Below are positions 1 through 5,629 of a stretch of DNA of 10,936 nt, one piece after another (positions within the stretch are counted from its first letter, which is position 1; the number at the start of each line of letters is the position of its first letter). This DNA is from Candidatus Woesearchaeota archaeon. GTDB lineage: Archaea > Nanobdellota > Nanobdellia > Woesearchaeales > JACQSR01. A model generated the notes under the pieces. That model was given only the letters and a program-made list of their open reading frames with translations, was not told the origin of the DNA and made no database searches. Location of the stretch: assembly GCA_023255615.1 (NCBI GenBank), contig JAHFLI010000023.1:1-10936 (forward strand). Reading direction: 5' to 3'. The translations under genes and the position numbers were made by a program.

Positions 1-280
1 GAGAGGTCGCTTTCTATATGACGGAAAAAACTTTCAAACTCAACTTGATCTTGGTTTTTTTTGGGTCAGCGGTGGGATTGGATATACTTTTGAAAAAGAC
101 CCAACGAACGACCACATAGGAACTCGTACATTTGGCTTAGGATTATCAACAGCTCTTCCTGGATCTGAAACCCTTTTAATGGTCGATGTTTCTAAAGGTC
201 TTGCACAAAACGCCGATAACTATCATGCTGTTTTGAGCGTTGTGCCACCTCATGATACATTAGATCGTTTATTCAGATAA
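1..280 (+). CDS. 3' end of an unrecognised beta-rich protein (5'-truncated)
   Basis: An open frame enters from the left edge (first full codon at base 2) and runs 92 codons to TAA at 278-280. I do not recognise the family. The visible part alternates hydrophobic and polar residues with many Gly and aromatics (GFFWVSGGIGYTF, then FGLGLSTALPGSETLLMVDV), a pattern typical of antiparallel beta strands, and ends in ...DTLDRLFR. Such alternation is common in beta-barrel or beta-sandwich surface proteins, but the N-terminus is outside the window, so a signal peptide cannot be checked. The gene converges on the alkyltransferase gene with only five bases between the stop codons. Coding status is supported by the long open frame and similar codon use to neighbours; the function is unknown. 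Confidence 0.7.
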   Translation, partial: RGRFLYDGKNFQTQLDLGFFWVSGGIGYTFEKDPTNDHIGTRTFGLGLSTALPGSETLLMVDVSKGLAQNADNYHAVLSVVPPHDTLDRLFR

Positions 281-285
281 AAAAA

Positions 286-609
286 TCAGATGTGAACACG
301 TTCTTGCTTGAAACGATAAAGAAACTTCGATAACTCAATTTTGTTTTTTCTCACAATGATTCCCTCTTTTCTCAATAAATTGATTTTCCCATTCATTCCA
401 CCACGGCCAGAATAATTTCCAATTCTCCCATCGCTACAAACAACTCGGTGGCAAGGAACACGCGGAGCATAAGGGTTTTTTCCAAGAGCAGTTCCAACCG
501 CACGATGAGCGTTTGTCCGTAATGCGCGAGCTAATTCCTGATACGTCGTTACTTTTCCTTTTGGAATCTCTGAACATTTTTTCCAAACGTTCTCAGTAAA
601 CGTGCTCAT
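286..609 (-). CDS. Single-domain O6-alkylguanine-DNA alkyltransferase (MGMT/Ogt DNA-binding domain family)
   Basis: This 107-residue protein is the catalytic and DNA-binding domain of the MGMT/Ogt family, which repairs O6-alkylguanine by moving the alkyl group to its own cysteine. The acceptor motif PCHRV is at residues 52-56 with Cys53. The other expected residues are visible: Tyr23 in GKVTTYQELA, the Arg finger Arg36 in HRAVGTALG, Asn45-Pro46, His54 and Glu82 in LLRKEG. The presence of Cys rather than Trp separates it from the alkyltransferase-like (ATL) proteins, which it matches in size. It lacks the N-terminal domain of full-length MGMT (usually about 150-200 residues in total). ATG at 609 fits the family N-terminus. 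The only GGAG-like stretch lies about 17 bases upstream, while a TATA-like box sits 26 bases upstream, so leaderless translation is likely. Confidence 0.92.
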   Translation of the reverse strand: MSTFTENVWKKCSEIPKGKVTTYQELARALRTNAHRAVGTALGKNPYAPRVPCHRVVCSDGRIGNYSGRGGMNGKINLLRKEGIIVRKNKIELSKFLYRFKQERVHI

Positions 610-630
610 GTTCTTCGTTTATACTGCTCT

Positions 631-640
631 CCTTTAAATC
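631..640 (-). promoter_or_regulatory. TATA-like box for the alkyltransferase gene
   Basis: On the minus strand GATTTAAAGG is centred about 26 bases before the ATG at 609. This matches archaeal TATA-to-start spacing for a leaderless transcript. It lies in the 77-base divergent region shared with the zinc-ribbon gene. Confidence 0.5.
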
Positions 641-651
641 TTTTTTCGAAA

Positions 652-662
652 CAATTAAAAAG
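652..662 (+). promoter_or_regulatory. TATA-like box for the zinc-ribbon/redox operon
   Basis: CAATTAAAAAG is centred about 30 bases before the ATG at 687. No SD site is seen just before that ATG, so a leaderless or nearly leaderless start is likely. Box quality is moderate. Confidence 0.45.
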
Positions 663-686
663 GGTCATTCATTCCTGAACTCAAGC

Positions 687-836
687 ATGGAGGGCGATTG
701 GAAAAAGAGGCTTGAGCAGGTTTCTATTGTCAAGCGGTGTCCAAAATGCCATAGTCTGTCTCTCCGATATAATCAGGGATTGGGAACAATAAGGTGTGAT
801 GATTGCGGCTACGAAGCTGCAATAGATAAGATGTAG
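687..836 (+). CDS. 49-residue zinc-ribbon microprotein
   Basis: A short frame from ATG 687 to TAG 834-836 encodes 49 residues with two CxxC knuckles: Cys18/Cys21 in RCPKCH and Cys37/Cys40 in RCDDCGYEA, separated by 15 residues. This is a standard zinc-ribbon layout seen in archaeal transcription, translation and RNA-binding factors. The N-terminal 15 residues are charged (DWKKRLEQ) and may form a helix. The second knuckle resembles the C-terminal ribbon found in many small archaeal proteins, but I cannot assign a specific family. It precedes the NYN nuclease gene by 33 bases on the same strand and may be co-transcribed with it. A TATA-like box 30 bases upstream supports a real gene start. Confidence 0.8.
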   Translation: MEGDWKKRLEQVSIVKRCPKCHSLSLRYNQGLGTIRCDDCGYEAAIDKM

Positions 837-857
837 GATATAAGGCCTATAAAAAAG
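837..857 (+). promoter_or_regulatory. Possible internal TATA-like element before the NYN gene
   Basis: GATATAAGG followed by CCTATAAAAAAG lies between the zinc-ribbon stop and the NYN start. The first is centred about 29 bases before GTG 870, a workable archaeal spacing. It may provide extra transcription of the downstream genes. Confidence 0.3.
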
Positions 858-869
858 AGAGGAAGCAAA

Positions 870-1370
870 GTGTCTAAACACAGAACACAGCGCGTGGGAG
901 TGTTCGTTGACGTCCAAAATCTCTATTATTCTGCGCTTAATTTGTATGATGCAAAAGTAAATTTTTCCATTATTCTTAAAGAAGCGGTAAAAGACCGTCA
1001 ATTACTGAGAGCAATTGCCTATGTGATCAAAGCAGATGTGAAGGATGAATCTAATTTCTTTGAAGCTTTAGAAAGAATGGGATATGAAGTTCGTGCCAAG
1101 GATATTCAGATCTTTTTTGGCGGAAAGAAAAAAGGAGATTGGGATGTCGGCATTGCAATGGATATCATGCGATTAGCAGATAAACTTGATGTCGTTGTTC
1201 TTGTCTCGGGAGATGGTGATTTCAAAGATTTACTTGAACACGTGAAAGCCTTAGGATGCAGAGCGGAAGTGATCGCATTTCGAAAATCAAGTTCTTCTCG
1301 ATTAATTGAAGAGGCCGACGATTTTATTGATCTCGATACATTGAAAGGGAAACTGTTAATAAAACGATGA
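870..1370 (+). CDS. NYN-domain (LabA/DUF88-like, PIN-type fold) putative ribonuclease
   Basis: This 166-residue protein is a stand-alone NYN domain, a PIN-like metal-dependent nuclease fold. The acidic motifs are in the usual order: FVDVQNLYYSA with Asp14 and Asn17, then KKGDWDVGIAMD with Asp92 and Asp98, then LVSGDGDF with Asp115 and Asp117. Together these would form the metal-binding active site, so the enzyme looks catalytically intact and probably cuts RNA; the substrate is unknown. The start is GTG at 870, supported by GAGAGGA about 7 bases upstream; no in-frame ATG exists between it and the zinc-ribbon stop. Its stop codon overlaps the next start by four bases (ATGA), so it is translationally coupled to the NfnA-like gene, an unusual partner for a nuclease. 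Confidence 0.9.
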   Translation: MSKHRTQRVGVFVDVQNLYYSALNLYDAKVNFSIILKEAVKDRQLLRAIAYVIKADVKDESNFFEALERMGYEVRAKDIQIFFGGKKKGDWDVGIAMDIMRLADKLDVVVLVSGDGDFKDLLEHVKALGCRAEVIAFRKSSSSRLIEEADDFIDLDTLKGKLLIKR

Positions 1371-2137
1371 ACAACGTACTCTCTAAACAAAAAATTGCAG
1401 AAAATACATTTGCTATTGAAGTGGAAAATCCCGAGTTAGCAAGAAAATTAGGACCTGCACAATTTGTCTTAGTACGACCAAAATCAGGGTTTTCCTCATT
1501 GTGTGTTCCAGTCGGCGAAATTAAAAAAAATAGTTTCTCCTTCATTGCAAAAGGAGAATCCACAAAATTTTTTTCCTCGTTAAAGAAGAATGATGAACTC
1601 AATGATGTTATCGGTCCTATCGGGAATAGAACGGCACTTGAAGAGATCGAACAAGTTTGCTTGATTTGCGACTCTCACGGAATTCCTATGATGTACAATC
1701 TCGCAAAATTTTACAAGGACAATAAAATTCGATCTTCAATCGTGGTAACCGATAAAACAAAAAAGATGTTATATTGGGAGGATAAACTAAAAACAATTGC
1801 AGATATCTTGTTGATTTGCACAGATGACGGAAGTAAAGGAGAAAAGGGGCCCGTGTATCCTCACCTTCGAGATCTTTTAGGACATATGCAGTATGATATC
1901 GCGATCGTCTCGGGTTCGCCATTATTTATGCACGAGGTCGCAAATTTCACTCGTCAGCGAATTAAAACAAGAGCAATAGTGAATCCGAAAATGCTCGATC
2001 CTATAGGACTTTCTGGTACATGCAGAATTAAAGTTGATGATAAAATAAAATTCGCTACGATAGATGGTCCGACATTTAACGCCCATTCCATTGATTTTGA
2101 TGAATTGCAGCAGCGAATCGGAAAGGAGTTTGAGTAA
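1367..2137 (+). CDS. NfnA/SudB-like (PyrK-family) oxidoreductase subunit with a degenerate [2Fe-2S] site
   Basis: The 256 residues follow the ferredoxin-NADP reductase-like layout of NfnA/SudB: an N-terminal FAD-type barrel (AQFVLVRP, residues 31-38; GPIGN, 83-87), a nucleotide domain (TDDGSKGEKG, 152-161), and a C-terminal cluster module (NPKMLDPIGLSGTCRI, 206-221; FATIDGP, 229-235). In NfnA the C-terminal module normally reads MVDGTGMCG.CRV...FxCVDGP, and one Asp plus three Cys hold a [2Fe-2S] cluster. Here Asp211 and Cys219 remain, but the other two ligands are Ser216 and Thr231. The FAD motif usually written RxP[LY][ST] is Cys46-Val-Pro-Val-Gly50, and the glycine-rich nucleotide loop is CDSHGIP (101-107). 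Overall family assignment is strong; retention of cofactors is doubtful. It is coupled to the NYN gene by a four-base overlap and is followed after one base by its likely NfnB-type partner. Confidence 0.85.
   Translation: MNNVLSKQKIAENTFAIEVENPELARKLGPAQFVLVRPKSGFSSLCVPVGEIKKNSFSFIAKGESTKFFSSLKKNDELNDVIGPIGNRTALEEIEQVCLICDSHGIPMMYNLAKFYKDNKIRSSIVVTDKTKKMLYWEDKLKTIADILLICTDDGSKGEKGPVYPHLRDLLGHMQYDIAIVSGSPLFMHEVANFTRQRIKTRAIVNPKMLDPIGLSGTCRIKVDDKIKFATIDGPTFNAHSIDFDELQQRIGKEFE
2123..2129 (+). promoter_or_regulatory. SD site deciding the GTG start of the NfnB-like gene
   Basis: AAAGGAG lies nine bases before GTG 2139. It supports this start over an in-frame ATG at 2064, which would overlap the upstream gene by 74 bases and add a non-conserved leader. 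Confidence 0.7.
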
Positions 2138-2138
2138 C

Positions 2139-3458
2139 GTGGATAAGAAATTATTTGCAGAGAATGAAAAAGTATTCACCAAAGCGGAAGCCATTGCCGA
2201 AGCATCTCGTTGTCTCCAATGCGAGAATGCTCCATGCATGAACGGATGCCCAACAACTATTAATATTCCTCTCTTCGTTAAACGAATCAAGGAAGATCAT
2301 GTAGATCTTGCACTCGAAACCATCAAAGCATCCAATACCATGCCCTTTGCATGTAGTCGATTGTGTCCAACCGAGAGGATGTGTCAAGGTGGATGTTCTA
2401 TCGTGCTTGACAAGCCAATCCAAATAGCAAAACTTGAACGCTATGCATATGAAAACGGAAAATTTACTCCCCCGATGGGAAAGAAAAAGTACAAAAAAGT
2501 TGCAGTGATTGGTTCGGGCCCTGCTGGTCTTTCTTGCTCCGAAGATCTCGCAGTCCTTGGATATGAAGTGACTATTTTTGAAGCGTTACATTCTCCTGGC
2601 GGCATCTTGCGCTTTGGCATTCCCAACTTTCGTTTTCCACATTCACTTATCTCGGAATATATTTCATCGTTAGAATCTCTGGGTGTAAAAATAATTCCTA
2701 ATTCTGTCGTCGGTCGTCTACTCTCTCTTCCTGAACTCAAGAAAAAATTTTCAGCGGTATTCATCGCAACGGGCTCAAATATTCCAACCTATATGAATAG
2801 GGAAGGAGAACATTTACAGAATATTCTGACGGCAAACGAATTTCTGTATAGGATCAATATGATCGAACAACATCTCATTGATCCCAAAAATGAATTATTC
2901 AGACCGCAAAAAGTTATTGTTGTGGGTGGTAATGACGCAGGCCTTGACGCAGCAAGGGTTTTGGTTCGACTAGGCGCCAAAGTGACGGTGCTTTTTGAAC
3001 GATCTCTCAATGAAATGGAGGCGTGCTGGAAGAACATTGCACAATCCAGAGAGGAAGGAATTGATTTTCTTTTCCTGTGTGTTCCAAAGCGATATTGTGG
3101 AAAGACAAAAGTGGAAACGGTTGAAATTTTGCAAATGAAAATGGAAGAAGATGAAATCGGAAATAAAGTAGCCGTTGAAATTGAAGGCTCAGAGTTTGTC
3201 GAAACCGCTGATTTAGTTATTCTGTCCCATGGAACAACAGCAAGTCCTATTGTTGTTCAACAGTCCCCCATTAGTCACAACCTCCGAGGAAATATCTTTG
3301 TTGATGAAACTCTCATGACCAGCGTTGAAGGGATTTTCTCGGGCGGGGCAGTAACAGGAACAACGACGGTTGTTGATGCGATTGCCCTAGGAAAAAGAGC
3401 AGCTGTCTCAATCGATACTTTTTTAAACAAAAAAGAAATCGAAGTAAAAAATGAATGA
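2139..3458 (+). CDS. NfnB/GltD-like FAD and iron-sulfur NAD(P)H oxidoreductase subunit
   Basis: The 439-residue protein belongs to the family of glutamate synthase small subunit (GltD), NfnB and SudA. The N-terminal domain carries two Cys tetrads for [4Fe-4S] clusters: Cys25, 28, 33, 37 (RCLQCENAPCMNGCP) and Cys72, 76, 82, 86 (CSRLCPTERMCQGGC). FAD binding is shown by VAVIGSGPAGLS (GSGPAG at 125-130), GYEVTIFEA, and PGGILRFGIPNFRFP; the C-terminal FAD motif is EGIFSGGAVTG. The second Rossmann motif reads VVGGNDAGLDAAR (261-273), where the family usually has VGGGN.AMDAAR, and the usual YRRS for NADPH is FERS (Glu287-Arg288). Pyridine-nucleotide use may therefore be altered. The GTG start has a good SD site. 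It sits one base after the NfnA-like gene and overlaps the thioredoxin gene by eight bases, so all three are likely made together. Confidence 0.92.
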   Translation: MDKKLFAENEKVFTKAEAIAEASRCLQCENAPCMNGCPTTINIPLFVKRIKEDHVDLALETIKASNTMPFACSRLCPTERMCQGGCSIVLDKPIQIAKLERYAYENGKFTPPMGKKKYKKVAVIGSGPAGLSCSEDLAVLGYEVTIFEALHSPGGILRFGIPNFRFPHSLISEYISSLESLGVKIIPNSVVGRLLSLPELKKKFSAVFIATGSNIPTYMNREGEHLQNILTANEFLYRINMIEQHLIDPKNELFRPQKVIVVGGNDAGLDAARVLVRLGAKVTVLFERSLNEMEACWKNIAQSREEGIDFLFLCVPKRYCGKTKVETVEILQMKMEEDEIGNKVAVEIEGSEFVETADLVILSHGTTASPIVVQQSPISHNLRGNIFVDETLMTSVEGIFSGGAVTGTTTVVDAIALGKRAAVSIDTFLNKKEIEVKNE

Positions 3459-3759
3459 TGTTACAAGCGAAACATTTACGAATGAAGTTCTAAAATCAGA
3501 AAACCCCGTTATCGTAGATTTCTGGGCTCCTTGGTGCGGTCCATGCAGGCAACTTGCCCCAGTGTATGAGAGATTAGCCGCAGTAAACAAACAGGTAAAG
3601 TTTTGCAAACTTAATGTTGATGAAAATCAAGATATTTCAGGAGAATATGGCATTATGGCTATTCCCTGCGTTGTTGCGTTTAAAGACGGTAAAGAAGTAA
3701 ATAGGCTTGTCGGAAATGTTGGAGAGCAAAAACTTCAACAAATGATTTCTCATATTTAA
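3451..3759 (+). CDS. trxA: Thioredoxin
   Basis: A 102-residue single-domain thioredoxin, a small disulfide reductase of the cytoplasm. The active site is FWAPWCGPCRQLAP with WCGPC at 28-32, and the buried Asp23 and the cis-proline Pro72 are present. The residue after cis-Pro is Cys73 (AIPCVVAF) where most thioredoxins have Thr; there is a further Cys at position 52. These could give extra redox or regulatory behaviour. The ATG lies inside the last codons of the NfnB-like gene (eight-base overlap), and upstream purines are weak as an SD site, so translation probably depends on coupling. No thioredoxin reductase of the usual CxxC flavoprotein type is in the window; the linked NfnB-like protein could supply electrons, but that is inference. 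Confidence 0.95.
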   Translation: MNDVTSETFTNEVLKSENPVIVDFWAPWCGPCRQLAPVYERLAAVNKQVKFCKLNVDENQDISGEYGIMAIPCVVAFKDGKEVNRLVGNVGEQKLQQMISHI

Positions 3760-3789
3760 TGTAACTACACAGTGGTAAAAATAGGAAGA

Positions 3790-3823
3790 TTTATAAGGAA
3801 CCAGACCACAAGCTATATTAAAG
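3790..3823 (+). promoter_or_regulatory. Two TATA-like boxes before the acidic protein gene
   Basis: TTTATAAG at 3790-3797 and CTATATTAAAG at 3813-3823 both precede ATG 3843. The first would give a leader of roughly 20-25 bases carrying the SD-like GAGAGGT at 3830-3836; the second is 25-27 bases from the ATG and would give a leaderless transcript. Confidence 0.5.
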
Positions 3824-3842
3824 TAAGACGAGAGGTACAACC

Positions 3843-4205
3843 ATGGCATACCAATCTCATAAAACCTGGGAAAATCCTTTCTCAAGTTATCATTCTACCA
3901 GTTATACCCATGAAGATCATGAACCGATAAATGAAGGGTATGCTAATGCAGAGAAATATGCAAACAATCCTTCCGATGTCTATCAAACAGAGAAGGGAAA
4001 AGAAGAAAAGGACGAAGAAAAAGAAGAAGAATCTTTAGAGACGGAACTTAAAAAAGAAAAAGAATCTGAAGAAGGTGATGAGATAAAAACGGTTGCTCAA
4101 GAAATCTTCTCAAGTTCAAAACCAGAAACGAAACGAAAATCAAATTCTATCGATGAAGCCATCGAAAAAGCAATTAGCTCTGAGAAAGAAGTTATTCATA
4201 AGTAA
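3843..4205 (+). CDS. Acidic Lys/Glu-rich, probably disordered protein of unknown function
   Basis: I do not recognise this 120-residue protein. Residues 1-50 are rich in Tyr, His, Ser and Asn (YQSHKTWENPFSSYHSTSY). Residues 51-80 are almost all Lys, Glu and Asp (EEKDEEKEEESLETELKKEK), and the C-terminal third contains two short likely helices (KTVAQEIFSS; SIDEAIEKAISSEKEV). There is no signal peptide or membrane segment. Low complexity suggests a flexible or coiled-coil protein, probably cytoplasmic. Coding is supported by a full frame, a well-placed GAGAGGT SD six bases before the ATG, and TATA-like boxes upstream. The downstream membrane protein has its own promoter-like box, so this gene may be monocistronic. 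Confidence 0.75.
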   Translation: MAYQSHKTWENPFSSYHSTSYTHEDHEPINEGYANAEKYANNPSDVYQTEKGKEEKDEEKEEESLETELKKEKESEEGDEIKTVAQEIFSSSKPETKRKSNSIDEAIEKAISSEKEVIHK

Positions 4206-4212
4206 GTAACGA

Positions 4213-4224
4213 TATTAATAAAAA
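4213..4224 (+). promoter_or_regulatory. TATA-like box for the DUF1461-type gene
   Basis: TATTAATAAAAA is centred about 27 bases before ATG 4246, with no SD site before the ATG; this fits a leaderless transcript. Confidence 0.45.
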
Positions 4225-4245
4225 CAGGTCACTCTCCCTTTCAAC

Positions 4246-5004
4246 ATGGTGAGGAAAGGCATTGAATTGCTGTTGATCATTTTTTTGATAATTCTTACTC
4301 CATTGTTAATTTCATTATCAAGCTTCCAGTCAACACTCACCGATAATGCATTTTTTTACAAAGAGTTTACTACCTATCATGTTCAGGAAACTCTACCTAT
4401 TGAAGCAAACAATCTTCATAATCAAGTAATGACTTATCTCCTATTTGAGAAAAAACAAGTTCTTATTCCTTCTGACACTTTTAATCAGAAAGAAAAAATA
4501 CATCTCCTTGACGTAAAGGATCTTCTTCAAAAAACCATTTTACTGTGGAAACTCGTGACCCTTGCCACTATTTTCTCTCTCTTTATCCTCATCTCGCTCG
4601 AGAAGGAAGACAAAAAAATTCTTTCCTCGTTGATTAAGGTCTTTTTTATAGGATCTGCACTTACCCTTCTGATCACATTCAGTGTTGGTTTCCTTTTCGC
4701 GATTAATTTTGACCAGTCATTTGTCTCTTTTCATGAACTTTTCTTTACCAACAATTTTTGGATGCTGAATCCAAAAGTCGATATGCTCAAGGCTCTCTAC
4801 CCTGATGAACTTTTTCAAGATTTCGCTCTGCTTTTTTTTACAAAAACAATTATCTTCTCTTTCTTAATGCTTATAACGAGCATAGCAATATTTAAATATT
4901 CAAGGAGGAGGAAGAAAGAAGATGAAAATAATAGTCGCAAACTGGAAAATGAACAAAACAAGGAAAGAAACAAACCAGTTCTTACAAAAAATAAAGGCCG
5001 TTAA
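4246..5004 (+). CDS. DUF1461 (TIGR01906-type) integral membrane protein
   Basis: A 252-residue protein with four likely membrane helices at about residues 5-27, 97-118, 127-153 and 193-217. An extracytoplasmic loop follows helix 1, and a second lies between helices 3 and 4. Two motifs fit the DUF1461 family: EKIHLLDVKDLL (83-94) before helix 2, and SFHELFFTNNFWMLNP (161-176) followed by DMLKALYPDELF before helix 4. The family is widespread in bacteria and archaea and has no firmly known function. The C-terminal tail after residue 217 is very polar and basic/acidic (YSRRRKKEDENN...) and the last 27 codons are read in a different frame from the start of the isomerase gene, an 83-base overlap. 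The tail may be little constrained. Confidence 0.8.
   Translation: MVRKGIELLLIIFLIILTPLLISLSSFQSTLTDNAFFYKEFTTYHVQETLPIEANNLHNQVMTYLLFEKKQVLIPSDTFNQKEKIHLLDVKDLLQKTILLWKLVTLATIFSLFILISLEKEDKKILSSLIKVFFIGSALTLLITFSVGFLFAINFDQSFVSFHELFFTNNFWMLNPKVDMLKALYPDELFQDFALLFFTKTIIFSFLMLITSIAIFKYSRRRKKEDENNSRKLENEQNKERNKPVLTKNKGR
4887..4911 (+). promoter_or_regulatory. tpiA: Palindromic TATA-like element and strong SD site before the isomerase gene
   Basis: A perfect 14-base palindrome AATATTTAAATATT (4887-4900) contains TTTAAA about 28 bases before ATG 4922, and AAGGAGGAGG (4902-4911) lies ten bases before it. The isomerase may have its own promoter inside the upstream gene as well as SD-driven translation. 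Confidence 0.45.
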
Positions 5005-5629
5005 AACGAAACACACGGTTATCGTTTGTCCATCATTTACCTCTCTTGATCTTTTTTCGCATTCATTATTCAAATCTCCTATCAAGATTGGCGCTCAAAA
5101 CATTTTTCCCGAAGAAAAGGGGGCTTTTACCGGTGAGATATCCCCTCTGATGCTCAAAGAACTCGGATGTGAATATGTTCTTGTTGGTCATTCTGAACGA
5201 AGAAAGTATTTTTCTGAAACAGATGAATTTACCAACAAAAAAGTTCTTTCCGCTCAGCGTCATATGTTGATTCCCATTTTATGTATTGGAGAAACTCTTG
5301 TCGAAAGAAAAAGAGGAAAAACCTTCTCCGTTATCAAAAAACAATTAGTCAAAGGATTGCGAAATGCATCTTCTCACGTTATGGTGGCCTATGAACCAAT
5401 CTGGGCAATCGGAACAGGAAATCATGCAACACTTCCTGATGTGTTAAAGGTTCATCACTTTATGAGATCATTTTTAGAAAAGAAATATGGAGATTATATT
5501 CCCATTCTTTATGGGGGATCTGTTTCTCCTGCTATTATTCAGTCGTATTTATCTGAGAATTTGATTGATGGGGTATTAGTCGGAAATGCATCATTAGATC
5601 CAGACATTTTTCTCAAATTAATTACTTAA
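4922..5629 (+). CDS. tpiA: Triosephosphate isomerase, bacterial/eukaryotic type
   Basis: This enzyme interconverts dihydroxyacetone phosphate and glyceraldehyde 3-phosphate in the cytoplasm (glycolysis and gluconeogenesis). All catalytic parts are present in 235 residues: Asn7 and Lys9 in ANWKMN, His90 in VGHSERRKYF, Glu158 in AYEPIWAIGTG, plus loop 6 and the phosphate-binding YGGSV. The motifs ANWKMN and AYEPIWAIGTG are those of bacterial and eukaryotic enzymes; most archaeal enzymes have an NFK-type start and a shorter body of about 220-230 residues. The gene may have come from bacteria, at some point in the lineage. The start is fixed by a strong SD and the conserved N-terminus. The stop codon shares bases TTAA with the stop of the convergent pilin-like gene. 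Confidence 0.96.
   Translation: MKIIVANWKMNKTRKETNQFLQKIKAVKTKHTVIVCPSFTSLDLFSHSLFKSPIKIGAQNIFPEEKGAFTGEISPLMLKELGCEYVLVGHSERRKYFSETDEFTNKKVLSAQRHMLIPILCIGETLVERKRGKTFSVIKKQLVKGLRNASSHVMVAYEPIWAIGTGNHATLPDVLKVHHFMRSFLEKKYGDYIPILYGGSVSPAIIQSYLSENLIDGVLVGNASLDPDIFLKLIT

Noticed and set aside
681..1001. A minus-strand open frame of 106 codons
   Set aside because: It is a shadow of the zinc-ribbon and NYN genes, which have clear motifs.
2064..2138. Longer N-terminus for the NfnB-like protein from ATG 2064
   Set aside because: It would overlap the NfnA-like gene by 74 bases with non-conserved sequence, while GTG 2139 has a well-spaced AAAGGAG and matches the family start.
4246..4330. The DUF1461-type protein as a fourth pilin-like protein, because it starts MVRKGIELLL
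   Set aside because: It has three more membrane helices and DUF1461 motifs, and lacks the [ST]-[VI]-Asn motif and beta-rich ectodomain plan.
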